A stretch of 64,000 nucleotides of DNA, taken from Hoylesella saccharolytica JCM 17484. GTDB lineage: Bacteria > Bacteroidota > Bacteroidia > Bacteroidales > Bacteroidaceae. This document shows positions 55,391 to 64,000 of this stretch, in pieces. How positions within the stretch are numbered: the stretch's first letter is position 1; each line of letters begins with the position of its first letter. Both the position numbers and the translations under genes were made by a program. Under the pieces are notes generated by a model. That model saw only the letters and a list, made by a program, of their open reading frames with translations, made no database searches and was not told the DNA's origin. The stretch spans positions 1-64,000 of the forward strand of contig NZ_BAKN01000006.1 of assembly GCF_000614205.1 (NCBI RefSeq). The letters are read 5' to 3'.

Positions 55391-57123
55391 TTACTGAGGC
55401 CAGCCCGGGTTTTGTCCCAGCAATGGATTTTTCAATCTTTCGGCGTAAGGAACGGGCCACAGATAGTGTTTGGAAGGGTCGAAGTTGCGGCTCCGCCTTC
55501 AGCTTTTGATTTCTCGAAGATAATATCTCCAAATTCGTCTACACCGGTGTCGGGGTAAGGATTCTTTCCCAAATCGTTTTCGCAAACCACCTTTGAAGGT
55601 CCGGTAATAGCGCGACCCATGCGCAGTTCACCTTCTTTCCAGCGCAGAATGTCGGGATAGCGCATGCCGTCGAGTGTCATTTCGATGCGGCGTTCACGAC
55701 GCAATTCGGTGGTCAGGTTTAGGTGCCAGTCGTTCAGTTCGGTTAAAATCATACGGTGCATGCCCACTCTGTCGCGTAGCTTATTAACAGTATAGTCTAT
55801 CTGGTCTTGTGTCAGTGTTCCGCCCTGCAGGTTTAACATCGCCTCAGCGTAGATGAGTAGTACTTCTGGAAAGCGGATAACGTTGAGGTTATTATGACTC
55901 TGGTTCACATTTCCGGCGATGTTAGGGTCGTTATATTTTTTGAAATAGAACCCTGTGCGACTATTTGCCCCATTCTTTCCGCTTTGCAATGACGAGAAGC
56001 GAGGTAGGTTAAAGGTGGGGTTTGTTTTGTGGTCTTCGTCTCCATCATCGCCTCCCGGCCACGCATCTCCAGGACAATAGAGGGTCATATACATACGCGG
56101 GTCTCTGTCTTTGAAGTAATCGGCATAGTGTTGTTCGGGAAAAGTGTAGAGCGGACTTACTTCAATTCCCGTTTGATGGTAATATTCCAGTCCCGCCTTA
56201 GCCGGCTTTCCGTCGGTGCAGAGATAGGCGTCGACCAATGATTTGGCTGCGTTGAGGCGGATATAGTCGGTAGGACAACAGGTTTCATTAGACACATTGT
56301 GCATGCGAATGTTGGTTACATACAGACTAAAAATCATCGATTCGTTGTTGGCAGCATTGTGCTCGGTATCGCCTTCGGCTTTATAGGGCAGACTATAATC
56401 GGCCATTAATCCGTAAGGGCCGTTGTCAATAATTTCTTTTGCGGCATCGGCTGCTGTTTGCCAACGTTCGTTCTGCAAAGCGATACGTGCCTTCATAGCC
56501 AATGCTCCCCACCGATCAATGCGCCCAACGTTGTTTCCCGTGAATCTTTCAGCAGGCAGAACAGAGGCTGCCCAGTCAAGATCGGCCATCAAATGGTCAA
56601 TTACTTCTGCTCTGGGTGTTCGATTTACATACGATTCGTTGGATGTAATAACGTGGTCAATCCATGGTACATCGCCCCAGCAGGTCGTCAACAAGAAGTA
56701 GCAATAAGCCCGAATAACTTTTACCTCTGCAGCATACACATCTTTTACAGTGTGCGGAAGCTGAGCCTTGTTGTAATTATCAAGAAAGTTGTTGCACGTA
56801 AAGATGGATGCATAACTCGTTCCCCAATAGGTGGTAATAGGAAAACCGTCGGTATACGAAGCTTTTCCGCCGGCAATTTTTGCAATACCCTGACTGGTGT
56901 TTCCCCATTCGCAGGTCTCTGCACAAGCCTCCATCCAGTTTAATAAATTATCTTTTGTGAATGCCTCATAACAGGGATAGAGAGCTGCTCTTAGCTGTGC
57001 TTCTGTCTTCCAGTAAGTTGCATGGGTGGCCGAATCACTGGGATAGCGGTCTAAAAACGAATCGTTGCACGACGAAAACAGGGTGAATAACGATATAATA
57101 GCGGTGAATTTAAACTTTTTCAT
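55391..57123 (-). pseudogene. susD: SusD-like glycan-binding lipoprotein, frameshifted near the C-terminus
   Basis: Surface lipoprotein that captures glycan for the SusC channel. Lipoprotein signal peptide ends FTLFSSC near residue 19; the RagB/SusD body follows with FLDRYPSDSATHATYWKTEA, VIRAYCYFLLTTCWGDVPWI near 136 and LRRERRIEMTLDGMRYPDIL near 475. The frame ends early after FEKSKAEGG; one base back it continues RNFDPSKHYLWPVPYAERLK and reaches the normal end GQNPGWPQ at 55391. Reading one more C at 55488-55492 restores about 577 residues. Loss of one base in a short C run is likely, so the protein is probably intact. It follows susC by 11 nt. Confidence 0.9.
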
Positions 57124-57134
57124 TTGTCAAAGGA

Positions 57135-60100
57135 TTAGAAAGTTGCACGAAGACCGAATGTAAATGTTTTAACTTGCGGATAGGCATCGCCTGAACTTGT
57201 GCGCACTTCGGGGTCGTATGCGCCGAAGTAATTGGTGATGGTGAAGAGGTTATCCACCGAGAAATATATCTTCAATACTTTCAAGGGGAGATGTAACGAA
57301 CCCAGTAATGTCTTAGGAACGGTGTAGCCCAGCTGCACATTTTTCATGCGTAGATAACTTGCATCTTCCATCCAATAATCGCTGAACAGCAGGTTATGGG
57401 TTTGCGCCTGATAAAGACGAGGGTATTTGGCACCGGGATTGGTGGGTGTCCAACGATCTAAATGCTCTACCTTCGGCACTGAATAATCGTTGATAAAGCA
57501 GTGGCGTGCCTCATCAGAAAGATAGCCGTTCCACTTTGCAACACCTTGCATATAAAAGCTAAAATCAAAGTTGTGCCATGCTACCGAACCCTTGAACGAC
57601 AGTAAGTAATGTGGGTCTTGGTCGCCAAATACCACTTTGTCTTTTTCGTCAATAACGTTATCGCCGTTTAAGTCGCGATATTTGATGTCGCCCGGCTGAA
57701 CAATTCCTGCAGCATCTACGGGTGTAGCAAACTTGGGCTGAATGTATTTGCCATGTCCGTCAACTCCTTTAAAGTCGCTGATTTGTGCCAAACCATCGGT
57801 CAGATAACCGTAGAAAGCGTCTATTGGCTCACCTTCCTTACGGATATAGTCGGTCAGAGAGGGAGCACTTTTACCCAGATTCTTAATCTTGTTACGCGAG
57901 TCGGAGATGTTAAATGCAGCGCTGTACGATACTTCGCCTATCTTGTCGCGCCACTGAATCCACCATTCCCAACCTTTGTTTTCTACCTCTCCGATGTTTT
58001 CAAAAGGCAGATTTCCTACTTTCGTAATACCCACCAGCGAGGGATAAACAGGTCTAACCAATGCGTTGACATTGTTTTTCTTATACCATTCGAATGTGGT
58101 TGTTAGGCGATTGTTTAAAAAACTGAGGTCAATACCGATGTTCAGCATTCGAATAGTTTCCCATTTAATACCGTAATTACCCAGCGAAAGCTGTTTAAAA
58201 CCAACATTATTCGTACCTCCGATAGGATACGACTTCTCTACACGTTCAATAGGCGTAAGATAAGGATAGTAAGAACCCACATTCTGGTTACCCAGTTCGC
58301 CCCATGATAAGCGTATTTTACCTGCTGATAGAACAGTATCGGCCCATTTCATAAATTGTTCGCGCGAGAAATTCCAGCCTGTTGAGAAAGACGGAAAGTA
58401 GCCCCAGCGATTCTCTTTGGCGAAACGCGAGGTTCCGTCGATACGCATATTGGCTTCAAAAAGATAGCGACTGTCGTACACATAGTTGATGCGACCAAAG
58501 TAAGAACGTAATGCCCAGGCATATTCGTTACCCGAATTGGTGATGTCTTCGGTACCGCTGCTAAGCATCTGAACACCGTCAATGAGAATGTTTTTACGAG
58601 AACCCGACAGTGGCGAATGGGTTTCCCACTCCTGCGAATAGCCTAACAGCAATGCCACATCGTGTTTCCGGGCAAACACCCGGTTAAAGTTCAACGTTGT
58701 TTGTAAGCTTTGCGTAAAATTGTTTTCTTGTTCTTTTGATACAAAATTCTTGGCTTTCGTATTGTTCGGACTGGGTGTTCCATCTTGAAAGAACTGCAGC
58801 ATAGCGGGATTAAACTCGTTGGTTTCGCGCGAATAATAGTTCACCGAGTATTGTCCGTTCAGGTCTAAACCTTTCATCAGGTTCAAACCGGCATTCACAA
58901 TACCGTTGAACACACGTGTATTGCGGCGTTCAAATCCCGAGTTATATGCTACATCCACCGGGTTTTTCACGGTACCAAAAGCATACCAGTCGGTATTACT
59001 CCATGTGCCGTCGGGATTTTGATGCTGCCATTTTACAGGTAGCAGGGGCGAAATGCGCTGCGCCAACCTGAAAACTCCTGAGGTTCCGCTGTATCCGATG
59101 TCTTGTCTGGCAAAGTCAACATAACTTAAGTTACCGTTGATTTTTAAGCGATCGAATACCCTTGTAGTTAAATTGATACGTGCATTATGACGATGTGATT
59201 TGTAACCGTCGCCTACAATCAGACCATCTTGATTGAGATAACCGTACGACATGGCATAACTGCTCTTGTTAGAACCACCTCGTACACTCAGTTCGTGATT
59301 GGTTTGTAAAGCCGTTTTCTTATAGATTTGGTCAATCCAATCGGTATTCGAATAGTCGTTGGGATAGTTGCCCGAGTCGTATTTCTGAAAAGCTGAGGCA
59401 TTGTAAGGGGCCGAATAGCCTGCCGCCTGCATCGCCTCATTAGATAATTCCATAAATTGTCGACCGTTAACCAGCTTCGGAAGCCGTGTCGGCGTTTGCC
59501 ATCCCACATATCCCGAATAAGTAAGTGTAGGTTGTTCGTTGGCTTTTCCCGTCTTGGTTGTTACCAAAATAACACCGTTGGCGGCGCGTGCACCGTAGAT
59601 AGAAGCCGATGCTGCGTCTTTCAAAACCGATACACTGGCAATATCATCAGGATTTAACAGGTTGATGTCTCCGCCTGCAACGCCATCAATAAGAATTAAA
59701 GGGGCTGTGCTACTGTTGATAGTGCTTACCCCACGGATAACGATAGATGGGGAGGTACCGGGTTTTCCTGTGCTGTTAATGATAGATACGCCGGGCAGTT
59801 CGCCTTGCAAACCCTTGCCCACACTTGTTACCGGACGGTTTTCAAGCACATCTCCTTTCACCATCGAAACGGCTCCTGTGAGGTTGATTTTCTTTTGTGT
59901 ACCATATGCCACCACCACTACTTCATCCAGTCCGGTGGTATTTTCATGCAACACAATGGAGATGTTGCCTTCTTTTTTCACCGTATAGACAGCTTCGCTG
60001 CAACCAATATAATTAAAGCGCAACTGTGTTCCGCTCTTTACCCGTATGCTGAACTGCCCGTGTCTATCGGTAACGGTGTTGATGTTTTTCGCTGCGTTGA

Positions 60101-60554
60101 CCGCCGAAACCGTAGCACCGATAACGGGTTCGCCGTTCGAATCGGTTACGGTGCCTGTCACTGCGAGCAGATTTTCATTGTTATCTGCCTCTTCGCCTAT
60201 TTGTTCGTTTCCGTTCTGTGCAGATGTTTTCCGATAGAGAAGAAGACTTCCGTTCTGAATGCGATAGCCGATATGCATCTTCTTAAATAAGGTGTTGAGT
60301 ACCTTATCCAACCGTTCGTTCGAGGCAGAGATGCTTACCGGTTTGTCGATGTCTATAAACTCTTTGCTGTAAGCCACTTTTAAGTCGGCCTTTTCAGCAA
60401 TTATCTGCAACGCTTTATTTAAGGGTTGCTCTTTGATGTTTACAGAGATGGTCTGACTTTGAGCCGACAGACACAGCGAGAAAGACAGCAAGCAACAGGC
60501 TGCTATCCACCCTTTGAGGGGTTTGCGTAAAAGGTAATTTGTTTTCATGAGCAT
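57135..60554 (-). CDS. susC: SusC/RagA-family TonB-dependent transporter with STN domain
   Basis: Outer-membrane TonB-dependent glycan importer, 1139 residues. Order of domains: signal peptide (about 1-32); STN signalling domain (ISVNIKEQPLNKALQIIAEK to about residue 110) as in FecA-type receptors that talk to an anti-sigma factor; carboxypeptidase-like domain (VTGTVTDSNGEPVIGATVSA, about 130-205); the DEVVVVAYGTQKK TonB-box region near 215; plug with LQGELPGVSIIN and ASIYGARAANGVILVTTKTG near 310; and the beta-barrel ending TFTFGLRATF. The STN domain pairs it with FecR directly upstream (14-nt gap). SusD follows. Confidence 0.95.
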   Translation of the reverse strand: MLMKTNYLLRKPLKGWIAACCLLSFSLCLSAQSQTISVNIKEQPLNKALQIIAEKADLKVAYSKEFIDIDKPVSISASNERLDKVLNTLFKKMHIGYRIQNGSLLLYRKTSAQNGNEQIGEEADNNENLLAVTGTVTDSNGEPVIGATVSAVNAAKNINTVTDRHGQFSIRVKSGTQLRFNYIGCSEAVYTVKKEGNISIVLHENTTGLDEVVVVAYGTQKKINLTGAVSMVKGDVLENRPVTSVGKGLQGELPGVSIINSTGKPGTSPSIVIRGVSTINSSTAPLILIDGVAGGDINLLNPDDIASVSVLKDAASASIYGARAANGVILVTTKTGKANEQPTLTYSGYVGWQTPTRLPKLVNGRQFMELSNEAMQAAGYSAPYNASAFQKYDSGNYPNDYSNTDWIDQIYKKTALQTNHELSVRGGSNKSSYAMSYGYLNQDGLIVGDGYKSHRHNARINLTTRVFDRLKINGNLSYVDFARQDIGYSGTSGVFRLAQRISPLLPVKWQHQNPDGTWSNTDWYAFGTVKNPVDVAYNSGFERRNTRVFNGIVNAGLNLMKGLDLNGQYSVNYYSRETNEFNPAMLQFFQDGTPSPNNTKAKNFVSKEQENNFTQSLQTTLNFNRVFARKHDVALLLGYSQEWETHSPLSGSRKNILIDGVQMLSSGTEDITNSGNEYAWALRSYFGRINYVYDSRYLFEANMRIDGTSRFAKENRWGYFPSFSTGWNFSREQFMKWADTVLSAGKIRLSWGELGNQNVGSYYPYLTPIERVEKSYPIGGTNNVGFKQLSLGNYGIKWETIRMLNIGIDLSFLNNRLTTTFEWYKKNNVNALVRPVYPSLVGITKVGNLPFENIGEVENKGWEWWIQWRDKIGEVSYSAAFNISDSRNKIKNLGKSAPSLTDYIRKEGEPIDAFYGYLTDGLAQISDFKGVDGHGKYIQPKFATPVDAAGIVQPGDIKYRDLNGDNVIDEKDKVVFGDQDPHYLLSFKGSVAWHNFDFSFYMQGVAKWNGYLSDEARHCFINDYSVPKVEHLDRWTPTNPGAKYPRLYQAQTHNLLFSDYWMEDASYLRMKNVQLGYTVPKTLLGSLHLPLKVLKIYFSVDNLFTITNYFGAYDPEVRTSSGDAYPQVKTFTFGLRATF

Positions 60555-60568
60555 ATTGTTAGCGTTTT

Positions 60569-61498
60569 TTAGTTGACAGAATAGAGATGTTCGGTTATTT
60601 TCTTAAACCGTATGGGCGTAATTGTTTCCATGATACCGACCACCTCGCCCATGTTGGTGGCAGAACAACTGAAGGTGTAAGTATAAGCATATTCGGGGGT
60701 TCTTAATTTGAAACGCGATGTTATAGCGCCGTTCCAATGTTTTAAGAATGTGTTGTAGGTCTGTATTGCGAAAAACCAACCGATTTTCTTTCCAGCAAGA
60801 TGCTTCTTTGTCGGTGCGAACGGGTTGTACGGTACAAGTATTTTCACCTCTTTTATAAAGTGCTTCCTGACCCGGAAGCAATTCGGTTAGCTGCGGATGT
60901 GCTGTTTCGTGCCCCACAAGCACCTTCCCCTCGTCGAGCGTTGTTGTGATAACGGGGTTTTCGGGATAAGCCGTTACATTGAATTGGGTGCCTGTTACCT
61001 TAATCATCATACCATAACTTTCTACGATAAAAGGTTTGTCGGCATCTTTTTCTACCGTAAAATAGGCCTCGCCTTGCAGTTGAACCTTCGCTCTTTACCT
61101 GAAAAAGCGGTGGGATAAGTCAGCCGCGAGTCGGCATTCAGATACACTTGCGTGCCGTCTGCCAGCACTACCACCAGCCGTTCGCCCTTTGGGGCGTACA
61201 CCTCACGATAGGTCACGAGCTGCGGACGAGTAGCTTTATATACCCAAACACTCACTCCCAGCACCACCACAGCTGCAACACCCCATCTTAAAAGAGGGCG
61301 TAAGGGGTGACGACGGCGATGTGTAATGCGACCAATAAGGCCGTGAAAAACGGCCTCCGAATCGAAAACGGGTGCATCGCATCCCTGCATATCCAACTCT
61401 TTTCCTTGTAAAAGGTGGTCGATATCGGCATCCAAGCGCTGCTTTAACCGGTCGTGCCGGTATCCCGCCTCGCTCTTTTTACGTTGAAAAATGCGCAT
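60569..61498 (-). pseudogene. FecR-family anti-sigma factor, two frameshifts
   Basis: Inner-membrane regulator that holds the cognate ECF sigma factor and relays the STN signal from SusC. N-terminal cytosolic part to about residue 75, one membrane helix (GVAAVVVLGVSVWVY), periplasmic FecR domain from VYAPKGERLVVVLADGTQVY, and a C-terminal DUF4974 ending ITPIRFKKITEHLYSVN. The frame slips by minus one at about 61085 (loss of one base near FSGKERR; the continuation reads VQLQGEAYFTVEKDADKPF) and by plus one in a run of five C on the coding strand at 60695-60699 (four would give QIKNPEYAYTYTFSC). With both corrected the protein is about 309 residues and complete. No sigma gene lies upstream. Confidence 0.88.
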
Positions 61499-61585
61499 GG
61501 TTGTTTAGGTTATTTATAAGTAATACACCTCACCCTCTTAAAAGTATGATGGTGAGAACAAAAAAATGTCGAAAAAAATGACGAT

Positions 61586-63425
61586 TTATCTGTAAAAACG
61601 ATTCAGGTTATCTACCGCGCGGTTAAATTTTTTGACATTGATGCGATAGTTGGCAACCGGATTCATCTTAGCATCGTAGACGTCAAGACCACCTTCCGGC
61701 TGTTTTTCCAATATCGAGTCGCCTTCTATAACAAAAGCGTAGTTTAGGTTACTGCCCACGATATGCCATCCCCGCCCACTTTTATCGCTGAGCAACTTAC
61801 CCATACTGTAATCGCCTGTAGGGTTTTTTACGCCCAGATAATCGTGCATCAGCGTGGGTACAATGTCGTAGTGGGTGGTGCGATAAGTGTGCTTTTGGGC
61901 AGACTGATGCGGAAAATGACAAATCAGCGGCACACCGATTTGCCACACAGAGAAGTTTCCGTTGTGTCCCCAATAATTCTTTTTGTTTTCGTTAAACTCT
62001 TGTCCGTGGTCGCCACTGATGATAACAACCGTATGATCAAGCATTCCTTGTTGTTTCAAGGCATTGAAAATGCGACCCAGCAAGATATCATCCTGATAAC
62101 AGGTATTGCGATAAAGGTTAAAGAGAGGGGTGGGGTCAAGGTCGTTGTTCAGCTTCGTATAGTCGGCATAAGCCACGCTGGTGTGAACTTTCGGTTGTCT
62201 TTTTCAGACAATTCAAAGCTATGGGGGAGGTCGAAGAAGAGAAACGAGAATGTCGGACGTTTGTTTTTCTGTTCCCGATGCAAATCTGCAAGATAGTCGG
62301 TAGCAAGCTTTGTATCGCGTTCCAGTGCAGTTTTACCCTCTGTGTGCGTGCGCAAATGGGGCACACTTCTAAATAATACGCTGGCAAAATTCGGATTTCC
62401 GAGCGTAGCACTTGGGTAAGTACGAAAGTCATAGCCCAATTTGAGCAACCGTTCTACCAATAAGGGGTTGATGCGTGCTGCCTCAAAATCTTCCCAGTAA
62501 TAGCAGGTCAGTCCGAAGAAGAGACTGAAAACACCGCTCCTTGTGCCGTTGCTGCCGCTTACATGATTGGTAAACCACTGGTTTTCGGTGGCAAAACGGT
62601 AGGTATTGGGCATACATTCGGGGGTGAGTGCCCGTTTGTTCCACGAGTCGAGCAATATCAAAACGATATTGGGCAAACTGTCGGGGCGTACCGTTTGTAA
62701 CGGTGTGATGGGGTAACAGATGGTTCCCGAACCGCCGTTGTGCAGCTGTCGGCTGTCATTGGCAGGCTGAATGCCCATGTTAAACATCAAACTGTAAGCG
62801 GTGGTAGGGAAGTAATAAGGTAGCAGTTTGGCGCTTCTTACCACCGATGTATGCGAAACAAACGAGCCGTAGATGTGCGATAAGTGGGCAAAAAGAGTAC
62901 AGAAAACCACCGTTGCCATCACTATTCCTACATAGCTTTATGCTTTCGCTGCCATATCCATTGCGACAGTCGCCATATTGCATACACACCAACACCTAAG
63001 CCGATAAATAACAGTATTTCTTTGACATACAGGCTCGCGTTAAACGTAAATATATCGCCCGCACCGGGACCAAACACCATGTTTAAAACAAAGCCGTTAA
63101 TGTGAAAGCGATATAAGGCATAAACTTGCGCATTGAGCTGATTGAGTAGGCACAATAGCACCACCAGCGATACCTGCACCCAGATGGCGGTGCGCCGAAA
63201 GCCCATCCACACCAGCAGCATATACAGCAGGTAAGGAATAAGGGCAAACATGGCGGCGTGCGAAATGCACGAGGTAATGAAGAAAAGATACCCGAAAAAG
63301 TCCATCAGTTCTATGGTGCTGCTACCGAAAAGGTAACACATCAGTTGCACGGCAAGCAGCAGTGTAGAGGCTGCATAAAACAAAAAGCCGCGTTTCAGCA
63401 GGTCTTGCGTGGTATGTTTTTCCAT
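61586..63425 (-). pseudogene. YejM/PbgA-like membrane sulfatase-fold protein, two frameshifts
   Basis: An N-terminal membrane domain of about five helices (DUF3413-like, residues 1 to about 195) followed by a periplasmic sulfatase/LTA-synthase-like domain: NIVLILLDSWNKRALTPECM, SGSNGTRSGVFSLFFGLTCY with the Thr position of the family, VVIISGDHGQEFNENKKNYW and WGHNGNFSVWQIGVPLICHF. The frame slips by minus one at about 62935 (within QRKHKAYVGIVMATVVF) and again at about 62180 (FTPSVAYADYTKLNND restored). Corrected length is about 613 residues. In enterobacteria YejM senses periplasmic LPS and is not catalytic; whether this one transfers phosphoglycerol or phosphoethanolamine, or senses LPS, cannot be told. 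The breaks are probably sequence errors. Confidence 0.85.
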
Positions 63426-63484
63426 CGTTGTGTGGTTTTTATAATGTTTGGGGTTTGGTGTAGCAGGTATTATTGTCTGCGCTG

Positions 63485-63492
63485 CAAAGGTA
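63485..63492 (-). promoter_or_regulatory. -7 box for the YejM-like gene
   Basis: Minus-strand TACCTTTG, 60 nt before the ATG at 63425; no clear -33 element. Confidence 0.55.
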
Positions 63493-63529
63493 AATATTCT
63501 TGCTAAATATAAGGAGAGAAAAAGGGGAA

Positions 63530-63810
63530 AAGGCGGTTAAAGGTGGAAAAGTGAAAAGGTGAAAGGGCGGATTTAAAGGTGAAAGGGTGAAAAAGTAAAA
63601 GAGTGAAAGGGTGAAAAGATGCAGCCACCAGAATAAAAAGTCAAGGAGTAAAAGATGTAGCCGTTACATCAAGCGGTAAAAGCAAGTAATGCAGCTCACC
63701 TCTCCCCTTGAAAAGGGGAGATAGAGAGGGGATGTATCCATGTATTTTTATTCTATAATTGTGGTGTTGGCCATTCTTTCCCCCTTCGTCTTTTTCACTT
63801 TTTCACCTTT
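63530..63810. repeat. Left outer arm of element E
   Basis: Repeated GGTGAAAAAGTGAAAAGGTG-type tracts, a GATGCAGCCACCAG block, the CTCCCCTTGAAAAGGGGAG hairpin with AGAGAGGGG (about 63700-63735), TGTGGTGTTGGCCATTC and reverse purine tracts. Block order matches the left arm of element D although the core that follows is inverted. Confidence 0.6.
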
Positions 63811-64000
63811 AGGTAGCTTACAAATTGTTACTTTTTTAACGTTTGAGAACACTCCTTGTTTTCTTTTTTCGTTACAAATAACTTTGTTCAAATAGCGAAA
63901 AATTTTCGTTTATTTGGTCAAATATCAGCTTTCAAAATCCAAAAGCATAGGTTTTGAGTTGTAAAAGCATAGCTTTTAGCATGTAAAACATCATCTTTTG
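63811..64000 (-). mobile_element. TIR-bearing intergenic element, copy E (cut by window end)
   Basis: Inverted orientation, like copy C. Terminal repeat GCTTACAAATTGTTAC at 63817-63832, then the right-side hairpin region and three AAAA-N7-TTTT units at 63941, 63963 and 63985, exactly 22 bp apart. The remainder lies beyond the window. Confidence 0.7.

Noticed and set aside
55317..55532. Separate small gene after susD
   Set aside because: The functional SusD C-terminus is read here in a different frame that joins susD by one added base.
60569..60847. Independent gene downstream of fecR
   Set aside because: Its last part is the DUF4974 C-terminus of FecR, displaced by an extra C at 60695-60699.

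Overview
The window looks like chromosome of a Prevotella-type Bacteroidales bacterium. Evidence: a SusC/SusD pair with a FecR-type anti-sigma factor; PorZ of the type IX secretion system; family-typical lipoproteins; an almost complete lack of Shine-Dalgarno sites; and at least fourteen TAnnTTTG -7 boxes of the Bacteroidetes promoter type upstream of genes. No tRNA, rRNA, CRISPR array or prophage is visible. Species cannot be fixed from the sequence alone. || Layout. 0-8.3 kb: lgt, a GH3-family ligase, an Ig-like lipoprotein, a DUF3108 protein and a frameshifted mutS. 8.3-11.6 kb: a gene remnant, an EptA-like phosphoethanolamine transferase and the first large repeat element. 11.6-19.7 kb: leuS, a YitT transporter, frameshifted rdgB, porZ and a polytopic GT-C-like protein. 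19.7-20.2 kb: an AT-rich gap packed with DnaA boxes, a strong oriC candidate, followed by repeat element B and dinB. 21.8-31.6 kb: a one-direction lipid or polyene-type operon (two CrtI-like oxidoreductases, alpha/beta hydrolase, adenylate-forming ligase, acyltransferase, MMPL exporter fused to a second acyltransferase) that stops exactly at repeat element C. 32.4-39.3 kb: ridA, a second YitT gene, divergent mlaEF and lptB, an unknown gene, an LCM-type methyltransferase and a lipoprotein. 39.5-47.8 kb: repeat element D, a fructan-use pair (GH32 and frameshifted fructokinase), cysS, enolase, a secreted protein and a glutathione peroxidase. 48.0-61.5 kb, minus strand: a polysaccharide utilisation locus with FecR, STN-SusC, SusD, two endonuclease/phosphatase-fold enzymes, two GH89 alpha-N-acetylglucosaminidases and, last, an ECF sigma factor. 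61.6-63.4 kb: a YejM-like sulfatase-fold membrane enzyme, then repeat element E at the edge. || Two features cut across the window. (1) Five copies of a roughly 420-bp element with near-perfect terminal inverted repeats. Inside each lies an array of 15-bp AAAA-N7-TTTT units spaced at exactly 22 bp (all 23 units visible fit this pitch), and around them are shorter shared modules. I do not recognise this family. (2) Ten apparent frameshifts in eight genes, nine of them single-base losses, mostly explicable as loss from a 2-3 base run. They are most likely assembly errors, so those genes may be intact in the organism; mutS and rdgB are among them, so a mutator reading has to be excluded by resequencing. 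|| Working together, many genes concern the envelope: lipoprotein maturation (lgt), lipid A or headgroup decoration (EptA-like, YejM-like), LPS export (lptB), phospholipid trafficking (mlaEF), type IX secretion (porZ) and an MMPL-exported lipid product. Two carbohydrate systems target fructans and alpha-GlcNAc-bearing glycans.
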